Below, in pieces: positions 29,441 through 42,330 of a stretch of 64,000 bases of DNA. Under the pieces are notes generated by a model. The model ran no database searches and was not told where the DNA came from. It saw only the letters and a list, made by a program, of their open reading frames with translations. The DNA is from Tahibacter soli (GTDB lineage Bacteria > Pseudomonadota > Gammaproteobacteria > Xanthomonadales > Rhodanobacteraceae): the NCBI RefSeq assembly GCF_025717065.2, contig NZ_JAOVZO020000023.1:496001-560000 (forward strand). The letters run 5' to 3'. The translations under genes and the position numbers were made by a program. Each line of letters starts with the position of its first letter. The first letter of the stretch is position 1.

Positions 29441-29587
29441 CGTCCATGGCGCACGAGCGTTCTTCTTTGCGTTGTACGCCGGCGACGTCGGCCACAATGA
29501 GGATCCGTCCATGAAAATCGCACCTGCGGCTTGCCGTCGTTTTTGCGTCCGACGATGCTTGCCGTCCGGCCCGTCGCGGCCGACTTC

Positions 29588-32461
<2,874 letters not shown>

Positions 32462-32469
32462 GGACGCTC

Positions 32470-33000
32470 ATGAGCCCGACGAAGGCAACGCCTGCGACGC
32501 ATTCGATCGACCCTGTGTTCGAGGATCTCTACGCACGCCTCAAGGCGATGGCGAGCCGCCAGCGCGCGCGCGGCGCGAACGCCACGCTGTGCACGACCGA
32601 ACTCGTACACGAAACGTATCTGCGGCTCGGCGACGCGCGCTTCGCGTTCGACAACGCCGAACGCTTTTTCTCGTACGCCGCGCGCGCGATGCGCTCGATC
32701 CTCGCCGACGCCGCGCGCCGGCGCGGCCAGCACAAGCGCGGCGGCGATCTTGCGCGGATCGATCTGGGCGATCCGCTCGTCGGCGCGGTGCACGTCGATC
32801 CGGCGCTTGCACTACAGCTCGACGATGCGCTGACGTCGCTCGAGCGCGAAGACCCGCGCGCGGCGCGCCTCGTCGAGCTGCATTACTTCGCCGGACGCGA
32901 CCTGTACGAAGTGGCCGACCTGCTCGGCATCGCGCGGCGCACCGCCGACCGCGACTGGCGTTTCGCGCGCGCGTTTCTCGCGAGTCGCGCGAGCGGGTAG
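32470..33000 (+). CDS. ECF sigma factor linked to a Ser/Thr kinase (ECF1)
   Basis: 176-residue sigma-70 factor of the ECF type found beside TPR kinases (Sigma70_ECF/ECF43-like). The start is 8 nt after the kinase stop, and TGAGGA, which includes that stop, serves as ribosome site. Region 2 spans ~16-90 (FEDLYARLKAMAS ... FSYAARAMRSILADAARR) and region 4 ~118-172 (EREDPRAARLVELHYFAG ... VADLLGIARRTADRDW). At the place of the acidic DAED motif of ordinary ECF factors it has CTTELVHE, with Thr42-Thr43. In Vibrio parahaemolyticus EcfP, phosphorylation of a Thr in this region by its kinase restores the missing charge; the same control is likely here. No anti-sigma factor gene is adjacent. Which promoters it reads is unknown. 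Confidence 0.9.
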   Translation: MSPTKATPATHSIDPVFEDLYARLKAMASRQRARGANATLCTTELVHETYLRLGDARFAFDNAERFFSYAARAMRSILADAARRRGQHKRGGDLARIDLGDPLVGAVHVDPALALQLDDALTSLEREDPRAARLVELHYFAGRDLYEVADLLGIARRTADRDWRFARAFLASRASG

Positions 33001-33003
33001 GCG

Positions 33004-33034
33004 GCTCGCGCGGAGCGCAGCGCTCCGCGCGAGC
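33004..33034. terminator. Bidirectional hairpin between convergent genes
   Basis: A perfect 15-bp inverted repeat around a single central base: GCTCGCGCGGAGCGC at 33004-33018 and its complement at 33020-33034. It fills the gap between the sigma factor stop (33000) and the stop of the opposing protease gene (33051). There is no U-tract on either side, so efficiency is uncertain. Confidence 0.6.
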
Positions 33035-33050
33035 GGGGTTCGCTGCCGCG

Positions 33051-36000
33051 TCATTCGACCGGGCAGCCGTCGGGATCGCCCGCCGGTTCGAAGCCGTTGC
33101 GGAAGATCGCCTCGACGAGCCCGAGCACCGTGACGTCGAACGGCGCGGCCTGGCTCGCCTCGTGGTTCGCGTCGCCCGGATAGGCCGCGGCGAGCGCGAG
33201 CTTCGCCGACGGCTGATCGTTCGCCGTCAGCGTCGCGACGCACGTCGCCGCGCCGCCCTGCACGGCCACGCTGCCGCACAGCGCGCGCTGGCCGTCGCCG
33301 AAGTCGACGCCGCCGGTCGCGCCGACGCCGCCGGTCAGCGTCGCGACGAGCGTGAACGGCTGTCCCTCGACGAACGTGCGCAGGCAGTCGCTCGACAGCG
33401 CGAGGAACGTGCCGGCCTTGCGAATGATCGCCGTGGCGCCGCCGCTCGCCGTGTAGTTCGTGCCGGTGCAGGTCGCCGACACCGGCGTGGTGCCGGCGCC
33501 CGGTCCGACGCCGGCCGGCACGACGGTGCAGCTCGCGCCCGGCTCTTCATGCAGCGTCGCGGTGATCGGCCGCACGTTGCCGTTGTAGACGAATTCCAAT
33601 GTCCCGAAATCCACCGTGCCGACCGCGCGGTTCACCGTGTGGCTCAGCGTGTTCGAGGCCGGCTGCTGGTTCGCCGTGTAAGTCGCGTCGCCGCCGTAGC
33701 GCGCCGTGATCGCGTGACTGCCCACGCTCAGGGCGGCGGTCGTGCACGCGGCCCTGATCGGCGCCGCCGTCGTCAGCGCGACGTCGACGCAGCCGGCGAT
33801 CGGCGTGTCGCCGTCCTTGAACGTGACGGTGCCGGTCGGCGTCGCCGTCGCGGGCGCGACGGGTGCGACGGTGACGGTGAACGTCAGCGACTGGCCCCAG
33901 GCGCTCGGCGCGGTGCCGGCGGTCAGCGCGACCGTCGCGCCGACGCGCGCCGGTGCCGGCGTCGCGGTCAGCGCGTTCGATGCCGCTCCCGTCGACGCCG
34001 CGTTGCGCGCGACGACGCGGCAGCTCACCTCGACGTCGTTCGCGAGGCCGGTCACCGCGAGCGGCGACGCCGCGCCGGTGATCGACTGCGCGCCGCAGGT
34101 CGCCGTGTAATCGAGGATCGCGCTGCCGCCGTTGCTCGCCGGCGGATCGAACACGAGCGTGACGCGCGTGTCGCCGGGCTGCGCGGCGGCCAGCACCGGC
34201 GCGCCGGGCGAGGCCGCGGGCGTGACCTGCAACGGTCCCGCGATGCCGCTGAGGCCGGCCGCGTTGTGCGCGAACACGCTGCAGAACGCGACGGTGCCGT
34301 TGGTCAGGCCGGTCACGACGATCGGCGACGCCGTGCCCGTCACGACCTTGCCGGAGCAGACCGCGCGGTAGTAGTCGATCGTGCTGCCGCCGTCGTTCGC
34401 GGGCGCGGTGAACGTCAGCGTCGCGCTGCCGTCGCCCGGCTGCACGCTGACGAGCGTCGGCGCGCCGGGTGGACCGATCGGCGTCACGGCGAGCGCGCCG
34501 GACGCGGCGCCGGTACCGAACGCGTTGCGCGCGCTCACGGTGCAGTTGACGGGCGTGCCGTTGGCGAGGCCCGTCACGACGATCGGCGAGGCCGTGCCGA
34601 CCGTCGACTGCGTGCCGCAGGTGGCCGTGTAGTCGAGCACCGCGCTGCCGCCGTCGTCGGCGAGGCTGAAGGTCAGCGTCGCGCGCGCGTTGCCCGGCGT
34701 CGCCTGCGTCAGCGCCGGCGCGGCCGGCACGTCGGCGACGGTGTGCGCGGCGGTGCCGCTCGAGCCGGTGTAGGCCGCGTTGGCGACGTAGCTCGCCGTG
34801 AGCGTCTTGTTGCCGCGCGTCAGCGACGTGAGCGTACAGCTGCCGGTCGACGGCGTGCCGGGCGCAAGCGTCGCGATGCACGACGCGCCGCCGTCGGTGA
34901 CGACCACCTGGCCGCCGGGCGCCGGCGTGCCGTCGCCGAGCACCGACACCTGCACCGTGTACGCGGTGTTGACGCGCGACGGGTTCGGCGCGTGCGAGAC
35001 GATACTCGTGGTCGTGCTGCCGATCGGCGTCGCGGCGACCGGGTCGGACGGCGGGCTGGTGCCGATGCTGTTGCGCGAGACGATGGTGCAGTTCACGGTG
35101 ACGCCGTTGTCGAGTCCGGTCACCGTGATCGGCACGCCCGGGCTGTCCTGGCTGCGCGTGCCGCAGGTCGCGGTGTAGCCGGTGAACGGCGAACCGATGT
35201 TGCTGATGCCGATCTGCAGCGTGACGCTGCCGTTGCCCGGCGTCGCGGAAACGATCGTCGGCTTGGCCGGCACGACCGGGTCCTGCACCGGCAGCGAGTA
35301 GCCGGCCGAACTCGCCGCGCCGTTCGTGTCGTCGCCGCCGTAGTACGCGGTCAGCGTCGCGGTGCCGCTGATTCCGGTGGCCATGTCGCAGCTGCCGGTC
35401 GACGGCGTACCCGGCGTGAGCGTCGCCACGCAGGTGGGGTAGGCGTCGGTGCCGTCGAACACGCGCACGCGGCCCGACGGCGGATTCGCGCCGGAGCCGG
35501 TCACGCTGATGTTGACCGTGTAGCCGCGGCCGGCTTCCGGCAGCGCCGGCGACGTCGAGACGATATCGACCGCGCTCGCCGGGAACAGGCCGGAATAGTT
35601 TGCGAGGAACACGCTCGAGACCAGCGGCGTCCCGATCGCGGCGAGATTGCCGGCGTCGGAGGCGAAGGCGGCCATACCGTTGTCGCCGAACGCGCGGGTA
35701 CCGGCGAAGCTCGCGGCGTCGGCGGCGATGCCGGCGGCGTTCTGCGACAGGCGCGCGATCGCGCCGCTCGTGCGGTCCTTCACGTAGACCGCGAGCGTGT
35801 TGTTGCCGCCCGCGACGAGATTGCCCTGCGCGCACGCGAAGCCGACGAAGCGCGCGCCCGAACTGAACGACGGCGAGCCGCAGTCGCCGCCGGTGCCCTG
35901 CGCGCCGGCCGCGCTCGTGTTGACGCGTTCGATCGCGCCGGTCTCCAGATCCTTGACGAACACGTCGGCGACGCCGTTGTCGTCGCCCGGCACGAGATTG

Positions 36001-39000
36001 GTCGCCCACGACACGAACGCGACGTAGCGGCCGTCGGCGCTCACCGACGACTGCTCGCTGTGGCCGTTCGCGGGCACGCCGGCCGCGTCGGCGCTGACGA
36101 GCTGCGTCGGCTGCGGCACATTGAAGTATTCGCGCATGTTTCGCGCGTACACGTTGCGCAGCCCCGCGGTGCCGCTGACGCCGAGATTCGTCGCTTCCGA
36201 CGTGAACGCGAGGATGCGCCCGTCGTCGGAGATCGACGGCTGCGAACTGTTGCCGTTCGCGCCGATCGTCAGGAGGTTGCCGGTCGCGATGCTGCCGCCG
36301 GCGTCGCGCCGGTAGACGAGGATGTCGGTGAATCCGTTGCGGTCGGCCACCGCATTGCCGTCGGGCGACGTCACCGCGATGATCCGGGCATTGGCGCTGA
36401 CCGCGATCGGCCCCAGCGTGTCGGCGGTGGCCTGCTGGCCGTAGAACAGGTTCACGCGATCGATCGCGCCGTCGGAGAGACGTTTGCGGAACAGGTCGAC
36501 CTTGCCGTTCGTGTCGCCCGCGACGAGATTGTTCGCGGCCGACAGGAAGTACACGTCGCCCGCGCGCTCGGCGTAGGCCGGCGCGTAGCTGTCGCCGTTG
36601 CCGGCCGTGCCCGACGCGGTGGCGCTCAGGCGCGTCGTCGCGCCGTTGCCGGTACGGTAGGCGAACACGTCGCGCGTGCCGACGGCGTCGCCGTCGACGA
36701 GGCTCGAACTCCACGAGTCGTACAGCACGAGACTGCCGTCGCGCGAGATCGCGACGTTCTGGCTGTCGCCGTCGTTGCGCAGGCCGAAGTACGCGCCGCT
36801 CGCGCGCCGCGTGACGCCCGCCGTGCGATCGCGCACGAACACGTCGGCGGCGCCGTTGTTGTCGGGCGGCGCGATCGTCGGCGACACCGACTGGAACGCG
36901 ACGAAGCGGCCGTCCGCGCTGATCGACGGCCACATGCGCGGCTCCCACGACACCTGTTCCTCGGTCGCGGTCGAGCCGTCGGGCCTCACGTGCTGGTTGA
37001 CGATCTGGCCGGTCTGGCGGTCCTTGACGTAGACGCCGACGTGCGACGGCGGGAGGTTGTACGCGAGCTGCATCGCCAGATAGCGGCCGTCGGCGCTGAG
37101 CGCCGGCGTGCGGCTGTCGCGGTAGACGTTGCTCGACGCGCCGAGCTCGATCGCGCCTGTCGTCATGTCCTTGACGAAGACGCGCTCGCCGGTCCAGCCG
37201 GCGCTCGGCAGGTTGCTCGCGCTGCACTGGAACGCGACATAGCGGCCGTCGGCGCTGATCGCCGGCCAGTCGTTGCACGCGCCGCTCGCGACCGTGCCGT
37301 CGGCCGCGGCGCTCGCGAGCGACGAGGCGCGCGTCAGGCGGTCCTTGTAGAACACGCGGTTGGCGAGGCCGTTCGGCGTGAAGTCCGGCACGAGATTGCC
37401 GGCGGTGGAGTTGTATACGACGTAGCGTCCGTTCGCGCTGATCGCCGGAAACTGGCTGTGGTTGTCGCCGGGCTGGTCGGCGCCGTTGCTGCTGACGAGA
37501 TCGAGCGCGCCGGTGACGAGATCGCGCACGTAGACGTCCATGCGGCCGTTGACATCGCCCGGCGCCAGTACGCGATACGTGGAGAAAGCCACAAAGCGTC
37601 CGTCCGCGCTCAGCGACGAGCGCAGCTGCGTCGCGGGCGCCGCGATCTCGGGCGTCGTCGGCGCGCTGCCGTCGGCGCGCGTCGTCGCGCGCACGAGGGC
37701 GCCGGTGTAGAGATCCTTGACGAAGACGTCCTTGTCGGCGCCGTCGCCCGGATAGAAATTGCTCGCTTCCGACTGGAACGACACGTAGCGGCCGTCGGCG
37801 CTGATCGCCGGGAAGCGGCTCGGGCCGTTGCCCTGCGTGCCGTCGGCGGCGACGCTGACGCGGCGCAGTGCGCCGCTCGACTGGTCGCGCACGAACACGT
37901 CCTCGACGCCGTTCGTGTCGTCGCCGACGAGGTCGGTCGCCGTCGACGAGAACGCGACGAAGCGTCCGTCGGCCGACAGGCCCTGCGTCGAACCGGTGGA
38001 CGCCGCGTTGCTGTCCGGATAGCCGCTGCGCGGTCGCGAAACCCACAGCGGCGATGCCGGCGGCGCCGCCGACACGGTCTGCGCGACCGCGGCCGTGGTC
38101 ATCGCCGGATAGTTCGCGTCGCCGGCCCACGTCGCGATGAGCGGATGCGTCCCGACGCTCGAGCCGTACCACAGGCAGTGGCTCGCCGGCAGCGCGATCT
38201 CGCAGGTGTCGGTGCCGTCGCCGACGACGATCGTTCCCGTCGGTGCGGGCGTGCCGGCGAACGGCGCGACCTCGAGCGACACGACCACGCTCGCCGGCTG
38301 CCCGAGCGGCACGCTGGACGGACGGTTGGCGACGATCGCGAACTGACGCACCGAATGCGCGGTCTGCGCCGAACTGCTGCCCGTCCACATGCCCTGGTCG
38401 GCGAATGTCGCCGTCAACGCACGCACGCCGGCGCGGTTCGACGCGAGCTGGCAAGAAGCGGTTTCGTTCGCCGTGCCGGCGAGCGTCGCGGTGCAGCGCG
38501 TCGTGAGCGGATCGTTCTCCGGGCCGTCGCGCACGATCACGGCGCCTTGCGGAAAGCCGCCGAGGTCCGGCGTTTCGCGCACGCGCACCTGCACGGTGTA
38601 CGGCTCGAACGGCTTGGTCGACGACGGCGAATGCCCGACGATGGTGGTCGCGGTCGCGCGGCCCGCGAGCACGTCGTGCGTCGTGCTCGCGGTCGCGGGC
38701 GCAACGGCGCCGTCGCCGGCGTAGCACAGCTGCATCGTATGCGTGCCCGGGCTCGCAAAGCGGATCGAACACGCGTGCGCCGGCAGCGTCGCCGTGCACT
38801 GGTGCGAAGGATCGACCGGCGCCGACGCGCAGTTCGCGGCTTCCTTCACGACGACGGTGCCGGTGGGCTGCACCGGCGCGCCGTTCGCGGGCGGCGCCAG
38901 CGTCCAGTCGAACGCGACGTCCACGCCGATGGCCGACGGCGACGGCGCGTGCGTCACGTTCGAGAACGCGACGACGCCGCTCGACGTATGCGCGGCGGTC

Positions 39001-40292
39001 GCGGTGTTGCCGTCCCAGCCGCCCCAGCCGACGTAGTCGGCCGTCAGCGTCTTCTGGCCCGCCGTTAGCGGCGTCAGCGTGCAGCTGCCGGTGCCGCCGG
39101 ACGCCGGCGCGAGTTCGATGGAGCAGGTCGCCGTCTGCGGATCGTCGCGATCGCCGTCGCGCACGACGACCGTGCCGCGCGGCGTGCCGCTCATCAGGTT
39201 GTAGGCGGCCTTGCCGACGGTCGCCTGCACGGAATAGGGCGCGATACCGACGCTGGTGGCGGGCGTGACCGGATCGATCTGCATGACGGTGTTCGGACCC
39301 GGCGTGAAATACCAGTTCACCGCCGGGTTGAAGCGCATGCGCGTCGGATAGATCAGCCGCCAGTGATTCGGCGCCAGCGGCGCGAGGCCGACGAACGTGC
39401 CGGCGAAGGCGACCTCGTCGTTGAAGCGCACGACGATGTTGCACTCGCCGCCTTGTGGATTGTTGTAATAGCCGGCGAAGACGGCGGTGCTGCGATAGTC
39501 GTCGGCCGTGCCGGCGATGCCGTCGATGCCGGCGCGCGCGAGCCGCAGCATCGCCAGATCGTCGTTGTGCAGATGGCGCCCGACCTGGCCCTGGATGTAG
39601 CCCTGGACCGCGACCGCCTCGCTGTTCGGGTGGCCGAGCGCGGTCATCACGTCGCTGTTGCCGTTCGCGGCGAAGTGCTGGCCCGGCGGCAGGTGATCGA
39701 GCGTCCGTGCCATCGTGGTGGTGTCCACGACCGCGGGCAGGAACGCGGGGTCGTTCGATCCGCGCGGGTACCACAGCAGGTTCACGTCGTCGCCGCGCTG
39801 GTCGTCGGCCGAGCCGGGAATGCCGTCGGCGTCGCCCAGCCGATCGAGCACGCCGTTCGCGCCGTCGCCGCTGCGCGAGTCGTAGTAGCCGTACGTCCCG
39901 TTGCCCGCGGGATTGTTGGCCTGGTTGGGATGGTCGAGGCCGTGCGCGTGCATGAATTCGTGCAGCAGCACGGTTTCGAAGTCGACCCGGTCCGCCGGCG
40001 CGCTGGTGTCGGCGCCGCTGGCGAACGTGTTGTCGGCGAGCGAGCGGAAGCGGTTGTAGGTGGCGATCACGTTGCGCACCGCCGGTTCCGCCGCGGTCGC
40101 GAGCGATAGGTTGATCGAGTTGTCGATGCAGACGCGGATCGACGACAGCTCGCCGCCGCCGCCGTAGTAGTTCTGGTGCGCGACGCGGTCGGGTTCGTCC
40201 TGGTTGACGGTCACGAAACCGCCGGCGACGCCCGGCTGCGGCAGCATCGTCACGCCGAACGCGACGAGCGCGGTGAGGTACAGGCGCTTCAT
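33051..40292 (-). CDS. Secreted metzincin-like protease fused to PD40 propellers and FN3/Ig-like repeats
   Basis: 2413-residue exported protein. The ATG at 40292 has GGAGGG upstream and a signal peptide (MKRLYLTALVAFGVTMLPQPGVAG). Residues 111-121 read HEFMHAHGLDH, a full HExxHxxGxxH zinc site; VMTALG at ~215-220 is a candidate Met-turn. Residues ~340-760 are Ig-like domains (TGTVVVKEA..C, GSCTLTPLT). From ~760 to 1567 there are 14 WD40/PD40-like blades ('SADGR.VAF.S.A..L...D.NG..DVFV.D..TG'), which would form two seven-bladed propellers. An Ig-like domain, then four FN3 domains separated from the first by another Ig-like domain (SATPGNGSVTLQI, TYTATCGTQS-like) and two further Ig-like domains follow. 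It ends EAIFRNGFEPAGDPDGCPVE. The small upstream gene overlaps it by 4 nt, so both are made together. It is probably a secreted or surface protease with adhesive modules; the substrate is unknown. Confidence 0.87.
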   Translation of the reverse strand: MKRLYLTALVAFGVTMLPQPGVAGGFVTVNQDEPDRVAHQNYYGGGGELSSIRVCIDNSINLSLATAAEPAVRNVIATYNRFRSLADNTFASGADTSAPADRVDFETVLLHEFMHAHGLDHPNQANNPAGNGTYGYYDSRSGDGANGVLDRLGDADGIPGSADDQRGDDVNLLWYPRGSNDPAFLPAVVDTTTMARTLDHLPPGQHFAANGNSDVMTALGHPNSEAVAVQGYIQGQVGRHLHNDDLAMLRLARAGIDGIAGTADDYRSTAVFAGYYNNPQGGECNIVVRFNDEVAFAGTFVGLAPLAPNHWRLIYPTRMRFNPAVNWYFTPGPNTVMQIDPVTPATSVGIAPYSVQATVGKAAYNLMSGTPRGTVVVRDGDRDDPQTATCSIELAPASGGTGSCTLTPLTAGQKTLTADYVGWGGWDGNTATAAHTSSGVVAFSNVTHAPSPSAIGVDVAFDWTLAPPANGAPVQPTGTVVVKEAANCASAPVDPSHQCTATLPAHACSIRFASPGTHTMQLCYAGDGAVAPATASTTHDVLAGRATATTIVGHSPSSTKPFEPYTVQVRVRETPDLGGFPQGAVIVRDGPENDPLTTRCTATLAGTANETASCQLASNRAGVRALTATFADQGMWTGSSSAQTAHSVRQFAIVANRPSSVPLGQPASVVVSLEVAPFAGTPAPTGTIVVGDGTDTCEIALPASHCLWYGSSVGTHPLIATWAGDANYPAMTTAAVAQTVSAAPPASPLWVSRPRSGYPDSNAASTGSTQGLSADGRFVAFSSTATDLVGDDTNGVEDVFVRDQSSGALRRVSVAADGTQGNGPSRFPAISADGRYVSFQSEASNFYPGDGADKDVFVKDLYTGALVRATTRADGSAPTTPEIAAPATQLRSSLSADGRFVAFSTYRVLAPGDVNGRMDVYVRDLVTGALDLVSSNGADQPGDNHSQFPAISANGRYVVYNSTAGNLVPDFTPNGLANRVFYKDRLTRASSLASAAADGTVASGACNDWPAISADGRYVAFQCSASNLPSAGWTGERVFVKDMTTGAIELGASSNVYRDSRTPALSADGRYLAMQLAYNLPPSHVGVYVKDRQTGQIVNQHVRPDGSTATEEQVSWEPRMWPSISADGRFVAFQSVSPTIAPPDNNGAADVFVRDRTAGVTRRASGAYFGLRNDGDSQNVAISRDGSLVLYDSWSSSLVDGDAVGTRDVFAYRTGNGATTRLSATASGTAGNGDSYAPAYAERAGDVYFLSAANNLVAGDTNGKVDLFRKRLSDGAIDRVNLFYGQQATADTLGPIAVSANARIIAVTSPDGNAVADRNGFTDILVYRRDAGGSIATGNLLTIGANGNSSQPSISDDGRILAFTSEATNLGVSGTAGLRNVYARNMREYFNVPQPTQLVSADAAGVPANGHSEQSSVSADGRYVAFVSWATNLVPGDDNGVADVFVKDLETGAIERVNTSAAGAQGTGGDCGSPSFSSGARFVGFACAQGNLVAGGNNTLAVYVKDRTSGAIARLSQNAAGIAADAASFAGTRAFGDNGMAAFASDAGNLAAIGTPLVSSVFLANYSGLFPASAVDIVSTSPALPEAGRGYTVNISVTGSGANPPSGRVRVFDGTDAYPTCVATLTPGTPSTGSCDMATGISGTATLTAYYGGDDTNGAASSAGYSLPVQDPVVPAKPTIVSATPGNGSVTLQIGISNIGSPFTGYTATCGTRSQDSPGVPITVTGLDNGVTVNCTIVSRNSIGTSPPSDPVAATPIGSTTTSIVSHAPNPSRVNTAYTVQVSVLGDGTPAPGGQVVVTDGGASCIATLAPGTPSTGSCTLTSLTRGNKTLTASYVANAAYTGSSGTAAHTVADVPAAPALTQATPGNARATLTFSLADDGGSAVLDYTATCGTQSTVGTASPIVVTGLANGTPVNCTVSARNAFGTGAASGALAVTPIGPPGAPTLVSVQPGDGSATLTFTAPANDGGSTIDYYRAVCSGKVVTGTASPIVVTGLTNGTVAFCSVFAHNAAGLSGIAGPLQVTPAASPGAPVLAAAQPGDTRVTLVFDPPASNGGSAILDYTATCGAQSITGAASPLAVTGLANDVEVSCRVVARNAASTGAASNALTATPAPARVGATVALTAGTAPSAWGQSLTFTVTVAPVAPATATPTGTVTFKDGDTPIAGCVDVALTTAAPIRAACTTAALSVGSHAITARYGGDATYTANQQPASNTLSHTVNRAVGTVDFGTLEFVYNGNVRPITATLHEEPGASCTVVPAGVGPGAGTTPVSATCTGTNYTASGGATAIIRKAGTFLALSSDCLRTFVEGQPFTLVATLTGGVGATGGVDFGDGQRALCGSVAVQGGAATCVATLTANDQPSAKLALAAAYPGDANHEASQAAPFDVTVLGLVEAIFRNGFEPAGDPDGCPVE

Positions 40293-40873
40293 GGCGTTCC
40301 CTCCGCGCCGACGCGCTTGCCCGGGCGCGCCGCAAGGGCGCGCAGGGCGCCGATCGCCTCGGCGACGCGATTGACCTCGGCGGCCTTGGGTTGGCGCTGC
40401 GCCGCCTGCTGCGGACTGCGCGCGACCAGCTGACGCGACTGGTCGCCGTCGCGCCATTGCAACGTGTACAGGTCGGCATCGGGATCGGCGTACACGACGG
40501 CATCGGCCGATGCGTCTTTCCACACGTTGCCGGTCTGCGCGCGCAGGCGCTGCCGATCGACCTTGTTCAATTCCTGGGGCGCGACCGCGCTTTGAAGGGC
40601 GGCCCATTCCCGCGCGTCGAGGCGCAGTTCGAAGTCGCCCGCGTCGCGCAGAAACCACGGCCGATGCACGGCGACGCAGCCGTCCGCGTGCGCGCGGACC
40701 TCGATGCGGCTCTCCTTGCCGTCGCGCATCGCGCCGCTGGCGATGGACAGTTCGAACGCCGCCGGCGGCGAGTCCGCGCAGGCGGCGGTCGCAGCGGACG
40801 CGGCGAACGGCATTGCCAGGAAGACGGCGGCAAGGGCGCGTCGGCGCCACGGGACGGTCGGGCGGCTGGGCAT
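40289..40873 (-). CDS. Small secreted protein translationally coupled to the metzincin gene
   Basis: 194-residue exported protein of no family I recognise. The ATG at 40873 has GGAG with 8-nt spacing and opens a signal peptide (RRRALAAVFLAMPFAASAATA). The mature part has two Cys, one at the mature N-terminus and one in HADGCVAVHRPWFL, and a beta-rich first half (FELSIASGAMRDGKESRIEV, FELRLDAREWAAL). The second half is charged and helical (QRQPKAAEVNRVAEAIGALRAL). Its stop codon overlaps the start of the protease gene (ATGA, 40289-40292), so the two are translationally coupled. A role as chaperone, inhibitor or partner of the protease is inferred from this coupling only. The longer open frame upstream of 40873 lacks coding signs. 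Confidence 0.78.
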   Translation of the reverse strand: MPSRPTVPWRRRALAAVFLAMPFAASAATAACADSPPAAFELSIASGAMRDGKESRIEVRAHADGCVAVHRPWFLRDAGDFELRLDAREWAALQSAVAPQELNKVDRQRLRAQTGNVWKDASADAVVYADPDADLYTLQWRDGDQSRQLVARSPQQAAQRQPKAAEVNRVAEAIGALRALAARPGKRVGAEGTP

Positions 40874-41049
40874 GAAAGACTCCGGATTCGCCGAGAAGGG
40901 CGGTATCAGCGTGTCTTTCGTTTTTTCGGGGCGGCGGTTGTCAGGCGGTCGTGAAAATCTCGCGGCGAGCGCGGTGGGATGAATTGTCCCGTCGCGACAG
41001 ATCTCGCGAAGACCGACGCGCCGTCGGATCCCGCTCCGAGGTGTTCGCC

Positions 41050-42268
41050 GTGGATGAAAAGCCGACCGACCGCGCATCGAACGACGCCGACCTCGCGACC
41101 GAGAAGTGGCGCTTCGAGCGCGATCTGCGGGCGCGCGAATTCGAACTGCGAACACGCGAGCAATCGGTTCGCGAGGCCGAGATCGAACTCAAGCGGCTCG
41201 ACTACGCACTGCGGGAGCGCGATCAGGCGAACCGCGACCGCGAGGTCGAGATCAAGCACGCCGAGAGCCGCGGCGCGAAGTGGCGCAGCCCGCTGATCGT
41301 CGCCGTGCTGGCCGCCGCGCTGGCCGCGGGCGGCAATGCCGTGGTGGCCTTCGTCAACGGGGCTTCGCAGCGCGACCTGGAGAAATCCAAGCAGGAAGCC
41401 GAGCGCATCCTGGAGATGATCAAGACCGGCGGCGGCGAAAACGCCGCGAAGCGTGCCGACGTCAATCTGCGCTTCTTGCTCGAATCCGGCCTGATCGCCG
41501 ATCCCGTCCTCGGCGCGAAACTCTCCGCGTACCTCGACAAGACGCCGAAGGGCAGCGGTCCTTTGCTGCCGTCGGCATCGACGCGCCTCGGGTTCGACGA
41601 CGCGGCGCCGATCGACGCCTCCTTGCGGCGCAACCTCGAAACGATATTCACCAGATACCTCGCGTATCTCGACAAGGCGGGTTTTCCGCCGGCGATCAAG
41701 AAGATCGTCGTGCAGATCGAACCGGGCTTCGACAACGCCGCCTACGACGGCGAAAAGATCATCATCGACGACAAGATCGCGGACGACCCGTCGGTCCCGA
41801 TCCGCGAGTACATGCACCACGTGCTGCTCGAAGGGGGTCGAACATCTGCACACGCAGCACGCAGCCATCGAAGGCGGTCTCGCGGACTATTTCGCCTGCA
41901 GTTTCTTGAACACGCCGGTGCTCGGTGAAAAATTCGCGCGCGTTTTCGGTACGGCGAATCCCTACATCCGCAATCTCAAGCACGACGAATCGTTCGCGAG
42001 CTTCGCGAAGAACCTCGACGGCGAGCCGTACGGCGGCATGGCGATCTGGGGCGGACTGTTCTGGCAACTGCGCGAGGCGCTCGGCGCTGCGGTCGCGGAC
42101 AAGCTGCTGGCGACCTCGTGGCAGGCGTTCGAGGCGCCAAAAAAGCGCCAGGACACCGCAGCGCGTTTCGCCGCCGTGCTGCAGGCGGAAGCGGCGAAAC
42201 TCGGCGAGATGCAGTCCGCGACCGTTGCCAAGGCGCTGCGCGATCGGGCGTTTCCGATCGGCAAATGA
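41050..42268 (+). pseudogene. Frameshifted membrane-anchored gluzincin-like gene
   Basis: Two reading frames encode one protein. The first (GTG at 41050, with GAGG about 9 nt upstream; GTG at 41041 also possible) gives an N-terminal charged coiled coil (~18-75), a membrane segment (SPLIVAVLAAALAAGG) and a C-terminal domain. The frame is lost in a run of five G at 41833-41837. Removing one G restores LLEGVEHLHTQHAAIEGGLADYFACSF and joins the frame that ends at 42268, about 405 residues in all. The downstream half (GGLADYFACSF, GEPYGGMAIWGGLFWQLREALG) resembles thermolysin-like gluzincin peptidases, where the third zinc ligand is a Glu in such a segment. The expected HEYMHH is here REYMHH, so zinc binding is doubtful. 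It could be a real lesion, a slippage switch or a sequencing error. Confidence 0.7.
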
Positions 42269-42330
42269 CCGGCCGGTTCGGTACGCATGGACTCGGTTCG
42301 GTGCCGGTTTGCGAATCCGATTTCTCGAAT

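Noticed and set aside
29398-29587. Small immunity-like gene after RHS1
   Set aside because: Only a terminator and the kinase leader fit here; short frames such as one starting near 29512 stop quickly or overlap the kinase.
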